Notes: a model not told the origin generated them from the sequence alone. 30,330 bases of DNA from JACKBJ01 sp964549495 (GCA_964549495.1 CAZJWJ010000063.1:1-30330); one strand, 5' to 3'. Shown: positions 22,448-29,937, numbered from the stretch's first letter. Numbers and translations: made by a program.

Positions 22448-23674
22448 ATGCATCAACGAAGCGGCGACGACGGCCAGTCGAAGCAGCGACCCTCGCGGCG
22501 CGGGCGTCGTGGCGGTCGGCGCAAGAACAACAGTCAGGGCAAGGGTGGCGGACAGAGCGGAGGAGGCGGGCATCGCGGCGGACGGGGCGGCGGCGGATCG
22601 AACCAACCGCAGCGCTCGGTCGAGGGCCTGATGGAGCTCTCGCGCAATGGTGCCGGCCTTCTGCGGCAGCGCGGCATCGCGCGCTCGGACGACCCATTGA
22701 TTCCGGTCTCGAAGGTTCGCTCGCTCGGATTGCGCCAGGGCGATCTCATCGAAGCGCAGGCCCGCGGACGCAACGTGGTCTACGTCGACAGAGTCAACGG
22801 TCACGAGGTCGAGGGCTTGGCCGAGCGGGTCGACTTCGATCGGCTCACGGCCATCCATCCGGAGCGGCCCATCGTGCTCGGCGGCACGCCGGAGGCCATC
22901 ACCGGACGCCTCCTGGACATCATCGCGCCGGTCGGGCGCGGACAGCGCGGATTGATCGTGGCGCCGCCCAAGGCCGGCAAGACCACCGTGATGACCGACA
23001 TCGCCGAGGGCGTATCGCGCAACAAGGGGCTCTACCTCATCGCCTGCTTGGTCGGCGAGCGGCCGGAGGAGGTCACCGAGATCCGGCGGGCGGTCGACGG
23101 CATGGTGCTGGCCGCGGACCTCGATGCGCCGGCCGGCGATCACACCCGGGTGGCCGAGTTGGCCATCGATCACGCCAAGCGCCTGTGCGAGGAAGGCCGG
23201 GACGTCGTGGTCTTGCTCGATTCGCTGACCCGGCTGGCTCGGGCCTACAACCTCAGCCAGAAGGGCGGCGGCCGCACGCTCTCCGGGGGCATGGACGCCA
23301 ACGCGCTCCATCCGGTGCGCAAGATCTTCGGTGCGGCGCGCGAGACGGAGGAGGCGGGCAGCTTGACCATCCTGGCCACCTGCCTGGTCGATACCGGCAG
23401 CAAGATGGACGACGTGGTCTACGAGGAGTTCAAGGGCACCGGCAACATGGAGGTGCACTTGGATCGCAAGCTGGCGCAGCGTCGGCTCTTCCCGGCCATC
23501 GACATCAACCGCTCCGGCACCCGTCGCGAGGAGCTATTGCTCGAGCCCCAGACCATGCAGCAGGTGACCGCATTGCGCCGCAAGCTGGCGGGCGTGCCCT
23601 CGGACAAGGCGCTCAGCGCGCTCCTGCTCGCGCTCAAGCGACAGATCGAGCTCGAGGCGACCGAGCTGGTCTGA
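22448..23674 (+). CDS. rho: Transcription termination factor Rho
   Basis: Rho is a hexameric RNA-dependent ATPase that ends transcripts lacking intrinsic terminators. The 408-residue protein has an N-terminal tail of about 55 residues that is almost wholly Gly, Arg, Gln and Ser (RRGRRGGRRK; GGGGHRGGRGGGG). This replaces the usual helical Rho_N domain. Then come the cold-shock-like primary RNA-binding domain (about 60-135) and the ATPase: Walker A APPKAGKTT at 172-180, Walker B VVVLLDSLTRLARA at about 253-266, the Q-loop region GGRTLSGGMD, and the R-loop region GTGNMEVHLDRKLAQRRLFP. ATG 22448 is preferred over ATG 22442 because AGGA at 22438-22441 is correctly spaced only for the former. The gene has its own promoter and a long leader. 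The basic Gly-rich tail may add RNA binding or promote condensates. Confidence 0.95.
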   Translation: MHQRSGDDGQSKQRPSRRGRRGGRRKNNSQGKGGGQSGGGGHRGGRGGGGSNQPQRSVEGLMELSRNGAGLLRQRGIARSDDPLIPVSKVRSLGLRQGDLIEAQARGRNVVYVDRVNGHEVEGLAERVDFDRLTAIHPERPIVLGGTPEAITGRLLDIIAPVGRGQRGLIVAPPKAGKTTVMTDIAEGVSRNKGLYLIACLVGERPEEVTEIRRAVDGMVLAADLDAPAGDHTRVAELAIDHAKRLCEEGRDVVVLLDSLTRLARAYNLSQKGGGRTLSGGMDANALHPVRKIFGAARETEEAGSLTILATCLVDTGSKMDDVVYEEFKGTGNMEVHLDRKLAQRRLFPAIDINRSGTRREELLLEPQTMQQVTALRRKLAGVPSDKALSALLLALKRQIELEATELV

Positions 23675-23685
23675 CAGGCGAGGGC

Positions 23686-23714
23686 CTCCGGACTCGCGCG
23701 GACGCAATCCGGAG
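23686..23714 (+). terminator. Weak hairpin after rho
   Basis: CTCCGGA (23686-23692) and TCCGGAG (23708-23714) pair perfectly over 7 bases with a 15-base loop. It lies 12 bases after the rho stop and just before the metG -10 element. There is no U run, so termination is uncertain. Confidence 0.3.
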
Positions 23715-23717
23715 CTG

Positions 23718-23726
23718 TGCTATCAT
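23718..23726 (+). promoter_or_regulatory. Extended -10 promoter for metG
   Basis: GCTGTGCTATCATC contains TATCAT at 23721-23726 with TG at 23718-23719. The same 14-base string lies upstream of the antiporter remnant on the other strand. No -35 is visible. The leader to the metG start would be about 110 bases; I see no T-box or other known riboswitch in it. Confidence 0.5.
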
Positions 23727-23843
23727 CGCCCCGTCGAAGCGGCGGAGACCGGCGTCCGTCCTCGGGTCGCAGTGAGCCTCGAATCGCCTCGAGCTCCGCG
23801 GACCCCGCCCCTTTCGCGACCGTCCAGCGGAGCCGAGGTGCGC

Positions 23844-25829
23844 ATGTCCAAGTTCTACGTCACGACCCCGATCTACTACGTCAACGGCAGCCCGCATATC
23901 GGGCATGCCTACACCACCATCGTCGCCGATGCTTTGGCACGCCACTATCGGCAACGCGGCTGGGACACCTTCTTCTTGACCGGCACCGACGACCACGGGC
24001 TGAAGGTCCAGCGCGCGGCCGAGGCCGAGGGGCTGTCTCCCAAGGCCCTGGCCGACCGGAACTCTGCGGTCTTCGCCGACCTCTTCGAGCGGCTCGGCCT
24101 CTCTCACGACCGCTTCATCCGGACGACCGACGCGGATCACGCGCGCACCGCCACCGCGCTCCTCGAGCGCCTGAAGGCGGCCGGCGATATCTACCTGGGA
24201 ACCTACGAGGGCTGGTACGCGACCAGCGAAGAGGCCTTCTTCGACGAGGACGAGGTGGCGGGCGGCAGGGTCATCGCGACCGGATCCGAGGTCGAATGGG
24301 TCCGGGAATCCAGCTACTTCTTTCGCCTGAGCCGCTACCAGGATCGCCTGCTGGACTGGTACGCCGGCGACCCCTCGCCCGTGCAACCGGAGTCGCGCCG
24401 CAACGAGGTGGCCAGCTTCGTCGCCAGCGGGCTCAAGGACCTCTCGGTCAGCCGGACGACCTTCGACTGGGGCTTGCCCTGGCCCGAGGATCCCGAGCAC
24501 GTGCTCTACGTCTGGCTGGACGCCCTATCGAACTATCTGACCGGGGCCGGCGCCTTCAACGACGAGGAGCGCTACACCCGCCTCTGGCCGGCCGATCTCC
24601 ACCTGCTGGGCAAGGACATCCTGCGCTTCCATGCGGTCTACTGGCCGGCCTTTTTGATGAGCGCGGAGATCCCCCTGCCCGAGCAGGTGCTGGCTCACGG
24701 CTGGTGGGTCGACGACCGCGGCGAGAAGGGCAGCAAGTCCAAGGGCAACATCGTCCAGGTCGAGCCCCTGCTCGAACGCTACGCGCTGGACAGCCTGCGC
24801 TACTTCCTGCTGCGCGAGAAGCCCCTGGCCACCGATGGCAGCTTCTCCGAGCGCCGTCTGGTCGAGCGCAACAACAGCGAGCTGGCCGACAACCTGGGCA
24901 ACCTGGTCAATCGGGTCATCAAGATGGTCGAGCGCTACGAAGGCGGTCGGGTGCCCGACGGCAGGCAGTCCAACCAGGAGCGGGATGTCGAGCTGCGCGA
25001 GCGCTGCCGTAGCACGCGAGTGGCCGTCGAAGCCGCCATGGACGCGCGCGAGCCGAACGTGGCCCTCGAGCAGATCTTTTCGCTTTGCAGCAGCTGCAAC
25101 CTCTACGTCAACGACCTGCGCCCTTGGGATCTGGCCAAGGCCGAGGATCCGACCCGATTGCGACAGTGCCTCTACCACGCCCTGGAGAGTATCCGCCACG
25201 TGGCGGTCCTCAGCGCGGCCTTCCTGCCGGATGCGGCGGGCCGGATCATGCAAGGCTTGGGTTTGCCGGAGCCGGAGGATCTGGGCTTGGACCGCGTCGT
25301 CTGGGGGGTTCTGGAGCCCGGCCGGGCCGTGCAGGCGCCGCCCGTGCTCTTCACCAAGCTCGACCCGCCGTCGGAGGACGAGCTGGCAGCGGCGCCTGCC
25401 GCGCCGGCCGGCCCGCAGGGCGATGCGTCAACGGCGTCGCTGCCGGATGCTGGCCAGGCTGCCGGCGGAGAGCCCGGAGCCTCCAGACAGGAGGACGAGC
25501 GCATCGCATTCGACCAGTTCGAGGCGGTACAGATCCGCGCGGGACGCGTGCTCGCGGCCCAGAAGATGGCCGGCGCCGATCGACTCCTCGTGCTCGAGGT
25601 GGATCTCGGCGAGCCGGGCGGGCCGCGTCAGATCGTGGCGGGCATCGCCGAGACCTACGCGCCCCAGAGCGTGGTCGGACGCACCGTCGCGGTGGTCGCC
25701 AACCTCCAGCCCGCGCGGATCCGAGGGGTCGAGAGCCAGGGCATGATCCTGGCAGCCGATCGCGATGCGGGAGGCTTGGAGCTGCTGCAGCTCGGCGACG
25801 CGGTGGCGCCGGGGACGCGCGTGCGATGA
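23844..25829 (+). CDS. metG: Methionine-tRNA ligase with C-terminal tRNA-binding (Trbp111-like) domain
   Basis: The enzyme charges tRNA-Met, including initiator tRNA, in the cytosol. The 661-residue protein has the class I catalytic domain with TTPIYYVNGSPHIGHAYTT (HIGH at 18-21) and TGTDDHGLKVQ. Its connective-peptide insert has no zinc-binding cysteines (YATSEEAFFDEDE). VWLDALSNYLTG and the SKSKGN loop follow, then the helical anticodon-binding domain (about 355-500), an Ala/Gly-rich linker (about 510-550) and an OB-fold tRNA-binding domain at about 555-655 (FEAVQIRAGRVLAAQKM ... GVESQGMILAA). The usual KMSKS loop reads KGSKS (295-299), with Gly in place of Met. ATG 23844 is preceded by GAGGTG. 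The stop overlaps the next gene's ATG by ATGA. Confidence 0.95.
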   Translation: MSKFYVTTPIYYVNGSPHIGHAYTTIVADALARHYRQRGWDTFFLTGTDDHGLKVQRAAEAEGLSPKALADRNSAVFADLFERLGLSHDRFIRTTDADHARTATALLERLKAAGDIYLGTYEGWYATSEEAFFDEDEVAGGRVIATGSEVEWVRESSYFFRLSRYQDRLLDWYAGDPSPVQPESRRNEVASFVASGLKDLSVSRTTFDWGLPWPEDPEHVLYVWLDALSNYLTGAGAFNDEERYTRLWPADLHLLGKDILRFHAVYWPAFLMSAEIPLPEQVLAHGWWVDDRGEKGSKSKGNIVQVEPLLERYALDSLRYFLLREKPLATDGSFSERRLVERNNSELADNLGNLVNRVIKMVERYEGGRVPDGRQSNQERDVELRERCRSTRVAVEAAMDAREPNVALEQIFSLCSSCNLYVNDLRPWDLAKAEDPTRLRQCLYHALESIRHVAVLSAAFLPDAAGRIMQGLGLPEPEDLGLDRVVWGVLEPGRAVQAPPVLFTKLDPPSEDELAAAPAAPAGPQGDASTASLPDAGQAAGGEPGASRQEDERIAFDQFEAVQIRAGRVLAAQKMAGADRLLVLEVDLGEPGGPRQIVAGIAETYAPQSVVGRTVAVVANLQPARIRGVESQGMILAADRDAGGLELLQLGDAVAPGTRVR

Positions 25830-27943
25830 GCATCGGAGTCGAACCACAGCCTCACCGACTGCGCGGCCTATTCTACCCGGGTACCGTCGCGGTCATCGGG
25901 GCCTCCGAGCGCGAAGACAACCTGGGCCGGCAGATTTCGGCCAACCTTGGCCGCTTCGAGTTCGACGGCATCGTCTACGAGGTCGGTCCGCGCGGCGGGC
26001 AGCTCTACGGCCGTCGAATCCACCGGTCGGTCTCGGACATCCCCGATCACGTGGACCTGGCCGTCATCTTGACGCCCGCGGCCAGCGTGCCCGAGCTACT
26101 GGAGGAATGCGGCCGCAAGGGGGTTCGTCACGCGGTCATCGAGACGGCGGGTTTCGTCGAGCACGGCAGCGAAGGCCGGCGCTTGAGCGATCGCCTCCTA
26201 GCCGTCGCGGCCGAACACGACATCCGCTTCGTCGGTCCCAACTGCATCGGCGTGATCAACCGCCACAACGGTCTGTGCACGCCCTTCGTCGGACTCGACC
26301 CGCAGGTCCGCCGCGGCGGGATCTCGGTCATCAGCCAGTCCGGCGGCGTCGGCATCAGCATCCTCAACGTCTTGGTCAGCGAGGGGCTTGGCTTGGCCAA
26401 GATGGTCTCGGTCGGCAACAAGCTCGACCTGGACGAGAACGACCTGCTCGAATACCTGATCGACGACCCGGACACGGAGATCATCTGCCTCTATCTCGAA
26501 GGAATCGCCGACGGTCGGCGGCTGATGGACATCGCGCGCCGCTCCCCCAAGCCCATCCTGCTGCACAAGTCGAACATCGGGCAGGCCGCCAGCGGCATCG
26601 CCAGCTCGCACACCGGCGCGCTGTCCAGCGACGACGCGGTGGTCGACGCCGCCTTGCACCAAGCGGGCATCGCGCGCTTCCGGGATACCGAAACCTTGGT
26701 GCACTACCTCAAAGCCCTGCCGATGCCGCCTCTGAAGGGCAATCGTCTGGCCGTCCTCTCGCGCTCGGGCGGCCATGCGGTCATCGCGGCCGACGAATGC
26801 GAGCTGACCGGATTCGAGCTGGCCGACCTGCCCCGCGAGTTCCTCGACGAGATCGAAGGGCGCCTGCGGGCGCGCGTGATCCGCTTGACCAATCCGATGG
26901 ACCTGGGCGACCTCTTCGACCTGGATGCCTACGGTGAGATCGCCGCGCGAACCCTGGAGATGGAGGGGGTCGACGGCATGGTCTTCTTGCACATCTACGT
27001 CGCCGAACGCGAGACCGAGCCCTCGATCGAGCTCTTCGAGCAGCTGCATGCGCTCTCCTCGAGGGTCGGCAAGCCGGTGGCCATCCACGCGGCCACCGAG
27101 GCCGAGGAGCTGGGGCGGATCAAGCGAAGCTTGACGGGCCCGATCTTCGGCGAGCCATCCGACGCCGTGCGCGCCCTGGCCCTGCTGCGCGACTACGGCC
27201 GACAGGTGGTCCGGGCACCAAGGCGTTCGGAAGGGCCGGCCGACCAGGAGGCGGCGCGCGCCATCCTGGACCGCTGCGCGGCCGAGGGTCGCGATCCGCT
27301 GATCCAGGAGGCGATGGAGGTCGGCCGCGCCTATGGCCTTCCCTTCCCTCCGGCACGGGTGGCCTCCGACGTGGACCAGGCCGTCGCGGCCGCTCGCGAG
27401 CTAGGATTTCCGGTGGCCATGAAGGTCATCAGCCCGGAGGTCTCGCACAAGTCGGACTTCGGCGGCGTGCAACTCAACCTGCGCAGCGCGGAGGGCGTCC
27501 GCCGCGCCTGGGTCGACATGATGGCGGCCCTGGAGCAGCGCGCTCCCGAGGCCCGGATCTCCGGCGCTCTACTGCAGCCCATGGTCGTCGGTGGCCGCGA
27601 GCTGATCGTCGGCGCGCGGCGTGACGAGAGCTTCGGGCATGCCGTCCTGGTCGGAGCGGGCGGGATCTTCGTCGAGATCCTGCGCGACACGAGCCTCCGC
27701 TTGGTGCCCTTCGGGATCGAGACGGCTCGCGAGATGATCGGCGAGCTGCGCATCCATCCCATGCTGGCCGGCAGCCGGGGTCAGGCCGCCAGCGACCTCG
27801 AAGCCTTGGCCCACGTCATCCTGAGCGTGGCGCGCCTGGTAGAGGACTGTCCCCGCATCCAGGAGCTGGATCTGAACCCGGTGCGCGTGATGCCGGAAGG
27901 ACAGGGCTGCATCGCCTTGGACGCGCGGATCCATCTTCACTAG
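25826..27943 (+). CDS. Fused ADP-forming acetate/acyl-CoA ligase (acetyl-CoA synthetase, alpha-beta fusion)
   Basis: This family converts acyl-CoA, ADP and phosphate to acid, CoA and ATP (or the reverse), giving substrate-level ATP; some fused members act in protein acylation or other acyl-CoA chemistry. The 705-residue protein has a CoA-binding Rossmann domain (about 10-130; GTVAVIGASEREDNLGRQI), two succinyl-CoA-ligase-like domains with GGISVISQSGGVGISIL, and the phospho-His loop ASSHTGALSSDD (His262, close to His257 of the Pyrococcus alpha subunit). The ATP-grasp domain follows (about 470-705; VISPEVSHKSDFGGVQLNL with His541, and ELDLNPVRV near the end). No acetyltransferase (GNAT) domain is attached. 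ATG 25826 overlaps the metG stop; the two are probably cotranscribed, though they share no pathway. The acyl substrate is not readable from the sequence. Confidence 0.9.
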   Translation: MSIGVEPQPHRLRGLFYPGTVAVIGASEREDNLGRQISANLGRFEFDGIVYEVGPRGGQLYGRRIHRSVSDIPDHVDLAVILTPAASVPELLEECGRKGVRHAVIETAGFVEHGSEGRRLSDRLLAVAAEHDIRFVGPNCIGVINRHNGLCTPFVGLDPQVRRGGISVISQSGGVGISILNVLVSEGLGLAKMVSVGNKLDLDENDLLEYLIDDPDTEIICLYLEGIADGRRLMDIARRSPKPILLHKSNIGQAASGIASSHTGALSSDDAVVDAALHQAGIARFRDTETLVHYLKALPMPPLKGNRLAVLSRSGGHAVIAADECELTGFELADLPREFLDEIEGRLRARVIRLTNPMDLGDLFDLDAYGEIAARTLEMEGVDGMVFLHIYVAERETEPSIELFEQLHALSSRVGKPVAIHAATEAEELGRIKRSLTGPIFGEPSDAVRALALLRDYGRQVVRAPRRSEGPADQEAARAILDRCAAEGRDPLIQEAMEVGRAYGLPFPPARVASDVDQAVAAARELGFPVAMKVISPEVSHKSDFGGVQLNLRSAEGVRRAWVDMMAALEQRAPEARISGALLQPMVVGGRELIVGARRDESFGHAVLVGAGGIFVEILRDTSLRLVPFGIETAREMIGELRIHPMLAGSRGQAASDLEALAHVILSVARLVEDCPRIQELDLNPVRVMPEGQGCIALDARIHLH

Positions 27944-27984
27944 CCCGCCGGCACGCCCGACGAAGCGACCGGCCAACGAACCTA

Positions 27985-28030
27985 CTGGCTTACTTCCTAT
28001 CGGCCTACCTACCCCTCTAGAGACCAGGGG
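27985..28030. terminator. Pyrimidine-rich stretch with weak hairpin between convergent genes
   Basis: After the acyl-CoA ligase stop there is a C/T-rich, G-poor stretch (CTACTGGCTTACTTCCTATC and repeated CCTAC units) followed by a 5-pair hairpin, CCCCT (28012-28016) with AGGGG (28026-28030). The composition suits Rho loading better than an intrinsic terminator. It lies before the end of the minus-strand HTH gene. Confidence 0.3.
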
Positions 28031-28037
28031 CCTGGGC

Positions 28038-28190
28038 TCATGCGCTGCCGAGCTTGACGTGCGGACGCAGGACCTCGCGGATCTCGGCCTGCGTGACCTG
28101 ATACCACTCGGCCAGGTCGCGAACGCTCGTGCCGGTGGCAAACATTTGCACGATGGCCCGCTTCTGTCCTTCATTCAATCGTGATGACAT
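28038..28190 (-). CDS. Tiny helix-turn-helix protein (50 aa)
   Basis: The 50-residue product (MSSRLNEGQKRAIVQMFATG, then TSVRDLAEWYQVTQAEIREV and a short LRPHVKLGSA tail) has the three-helix pattern of resolvase/invertase-type or CENP-B-type HTH domains, where GTSVRDLAxxYxVT forms the turn and the first half of the recognition helix. It has no partner domain, so it would be a minimal DNA-binding protein. ATG 28190 is preceded by AGGG (minus strand) 8 bases upstream; an extension to 28223 begins without any ribosome binding site and adds a poorly patterned segment. It lies downstream of, and on the same strand as, copy B of the 82-aa protein, separated by a hairpin and repeated motifs. It could be a regulator of that gene, or a domain left over from a mobile element. 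There is no sign of a recombinase nearby. Confidence 0.6.
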   Translation of the reverse strand: MSSRLNEGQKRAIVQMFATGTSVRDLAEWYQVTQAEIREVLRPHVKLGSA

Positions 28191-28269
28191 CGTCAAACCC
28201 TGTTGATCTTGTAGGAATTGCATGTGTTGTCTTGTTGCCTCGCCGCACTTGCGGCTTGCATGCGCAGGA

Positions 28270-28302
28270 AAGGCATCGTCACCGGTGGGTGTACGATGCC
28301 TT
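28270..28302 (-). terminator. Strong inverted repeat between the 82-aa gene (copy B) and the HTH gene
   Basis: AAGGCATCGT (28270-28279) and ACGATGCCTT (28293-28302) pair perfectly over 10 bases, and the inner CACC/GGTG can add four more pairs with one bulge. On the minus strand the stem ends in CCTTTCC, a short pyrimidine run, so it probably ends the copy B transcript. Confidence 0.55.
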
Positions 28303-28335
28303 CTCGGCGATTCGGGCTGTTGGTTTCACCCCGAT

Positions 28336-28424
28336 GCGAAGATCGGGAAGCTGGCGTTGCGAAGATCGCGTGCATCGATGGACCGCGCATGGCCCTCGCT
28401 CGGGGAGACGATGGTCGATCTTCG
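28336..28424. repeat. Repeated GCGAAGATCG motif (two direct, one inverted)
   Basis: GCGAAGATCG occurs at 28336-28345 and 28359-28368, spaced 23 bases apart (about two helical turns). Its inverse CGATCTTCG occurs at 28416-28424, next to the end of the 82-aa gene. All three lie upstream of the HTH gene. They could be operator sites; they could also be chance in a GC-rich genome. Confidence 0.35.
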
Positions 28425-28425
28425 A

Positions 28426-28674
28426 CTACTCGACGACTTGGAAGACCACCGTGTCCTGCGGGCTGCGCAAGAACTTGATCGACTTGCCTGCGAACTCCGC
28501 CGCCTTGTTCAGGCGATTCTTGACCGTCTGACGCGTGACGCCTTCCTTCTTGACGTTCAACCTGCCGCCAGAACCAACGCGGGAATTCTGGAAGAAGTCC
28601 AGATACTCCTGATGCACGGATCCGATCGGAACCTTGGACTCGAGCTCTTTGCGGGTCAACGCTTGAATCGGCAT
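28426..28674 (-). CDS. Small basic protein of unknown function, copy B of the 82-aa paralogous pair
   Basis: This 82-residue protein begins MPIQALTRKELESKVPIGSV and carries the same Gly turn (VGSGGRLNVKKEG), the same core TRQTVKNRLNKAAEFAGK and the same ending VVFQVVE as the protein at 12354-12602. The two align end to end without a gap, with 50 of 82 residues identical and most changes conservative. The family is not known to me. Lys/Arg are concentrated in the core, so nucleic-acid binding is possible. ATG 28674 has GAGGAG (minus strand) 6-7 bases upstream. It has its own promoter at 28727-28755. The flanks are AT-richer than the rest of the window, as with copy A. It lies downstream of the aldolase gene on the same strand but has an independent promoter. 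Confidence 0.8.
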   Translation of the reverse strand: MPIQALTRKELESKVPIGSVHQEYLDFFQNSRVGSGGRLNVKKEGVTRQTVKNRLNKAAEFAGKSIKFLRSPQDTVVFQVVE

Positions 28675-28702
28675 GTAGTTCTCCTCATCTATCGTTCATG
28701 CG

Positions 28703-28719
28703 GTTGCGAATCTTGCAAC
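28703..28719 (-). promoter_or_regulatory. Short hairpin in the leader of the 82-aa gene (copy B)
   Basis: GTTGC (28703-28707) and GCAAC (28715-28719) can pair around a 7-base loop within the predicted 45-base leader. The sequence differs from the leader hairpin of copy A, but the position is comparable. Confidence 0.3.
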
Positions 28720-28726
28720 ACGCAAA

Positions 28727-28755
28727 ACGATAGCCGTTGCCAACACTTGGGTCAA
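28727..28755 (-). promoter_or_regulatory. Sigma-70-type promoter for the 82-aa gene (copy B)
   Basis: On the minus strand TTGACC (plus 28750-28755) and TATCGT (plus 28727-28732) are 17 bases apart. Transcription would begin near 28720, giving a leader of about 45 bases. The rest of the sequence up to the aldolase stop at 28862 shows no gene. Confidence 0.6.
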
Positions 28756-28861
28756 CTTCGGCGCGAAGAAAACGGTCGCAATCTCGAATGAAGATTTCGA
28801 CGAAGTCTCGAGCCTATGGATCTCTTGCGTCGCGCATCGACACAGATGGGGCGATTCGAGC

Positions 28862-29881
28862 TCAGGCGCCGCGCTCCATCGCCTCGCTCCAGGTACCGCT
28901 CCGCGCGGCGCCGTTACAGGCCGCGCGATGGGCGAAGACGGCTTGCGCGGCCGGCTCTTGCTCTCGCTTTCCGGCCCAGGTCGAGAGGGCCGGGGCCTGC
29001 AAGGCGCGCCCGTAGCTGAAGCTCAATTCCCAGGGATGGGGTCCCATGCGGTTCATGGCGTTCAGGTGTGCTGTGGCCTCGACATCCGACTGGCCGCCGG
29101 AGAGGAAGACGATGCCCGGCACGGCCGCGGGAACCGCGCGCGAGAAGCAGCGAAGGGTGGCCTCGGCCACCTCCTGTACGGAGGCTCGCGGATCGGCCTG
29201 GCTGCCACTGATCACCATGTTGGGCTTGAGCAGCATGCCCTCGAGCGCAACGCCTTGGCGGGCCAGCTGCGCGAACTGCTCCTCCAGCGTGGCCCGGGTG
29301 ACCCGCTCGCAGGTGGCCAGGTCGTGGTTGCCGTCCATCAAGACCTCGGGCTCCACGATGGGCACCAGCCCCGCTTCCTGGCAGAGCGCCGCGTAGCGCG
29401 CCAGGGCATGGGCGTTGACCTCCAGGCAGGTCCGGCTGGGCCGGCCCTCGCCGATGCCGATCACCGCCCGCCACTTGGCGAAGCGCGCGCCCATCCGATG
29501 GTAGTCCGACAGCCGCTCGCGCAAGCCGTCCAAACCCTCGGTGACCCGCTCGCCGGGGTGGCCGGCCAGGGGCTTGGCCCCGGTGTCGACCTTGATGCCG
29601 GGATAGATCCCGCGGTCGCTCAGAAGCTGGGCGAAGGGCTTGCCCGCGTCGTCCGACTGGCGGATCGTCTCGTCGTAGAGGATCACGCCCGAGATCTGGG
29701 CCTCGACGCCGGGAGTGGAGAAGAGCATGCCCCGATAGCTCCGGCGCGTGTTCTCGGTGGACTCGACTCCGATCGAGTCGAGGCGCTTGGTCATGGTGCC
29801 GGTGGACTCATCGGCGGCCAGAATGCCTTTGCCGGGCGCGACCAAGGCGCGGGCGACGGCGGCGAGATCTGCGTTCGACAT
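28862..29881 (-). CDS. fba: Class I fructose-bisphosphate aldolase
   Basis: The enzyme splits fructose 1,6-bisphosphate into dihydroxyacetone phosphate and glyceraldehyde 3-phosphate (or the reverse in gluconeogenesis), through a Schiff-base lysine and without metal. The 339-residue protein is of the animal/plant-like class I type. Motifs are GKGILAADESTGTM (18-30), RGMLFSTPGVE, GIKVDTGAKPL (95-105), AKWRAVIGIG, the acidic IVEPEVLMDG, and the catalytic Lys219 in EGMLLKPNMV, followed by GIVFLSGGQSD. The C-terminus lacks the final Tyr of animal enzymes and ends TWSEAMERGA. ATG 29881 has AAGGAGC upstream. It follows the metal permease gene on the same strand after 114 bases that hold hairpins, so it is likely a separate unit. 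Confidence 0.94.
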   Translation of the reverse strand: MSNADLAAVARALVAPGKGILAADESTGTMTKRLDSIGVESTENTRRSYRGMLFSTPGVEAQISGVILYDETIRQSDDAGKPFAQLLSDRGIYPGIKVDTGAKPLAGHPGERVTEGLDGLRERLSDYHRMGARFAKWRAVIGIGEGRPSRTCLEVNAHALARYAALCQEAGLVPIVEPEVLMDGNHDLATCERVTRATLEEQFAQLARQGVALEGMLLKPNMVISGSQADPRASVQEVAEATLRCFSRAVPAAVPGIVFLSGGQSDVEATAHLNAMNRMGPHPWELSFSYGRALQAPALSTWAGKREQEPAAQAVFAHRAACNGAARSGTWSEAMERGA

Positions 29882-29937
29882 GCTGGGCAGCTCCTTGGCT
29901 CCAGGCGGGGACGGAGGGCGTGCCTGCTCGTCTCGTC

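Noticed and set aside
22256..23458. 400-aa open frame on the minus strand
   Set aside because: It is antisense to rho, whose sequence is unmistakable. The product has no recognisable motif.
28222..28791. 189-aa plus-strand frame opposite copy B of the 82-aa gene
   Set aside because: It has no ribosome binding site and no family resemblance, and it is antisense to the conserved minus-strand paralogue.
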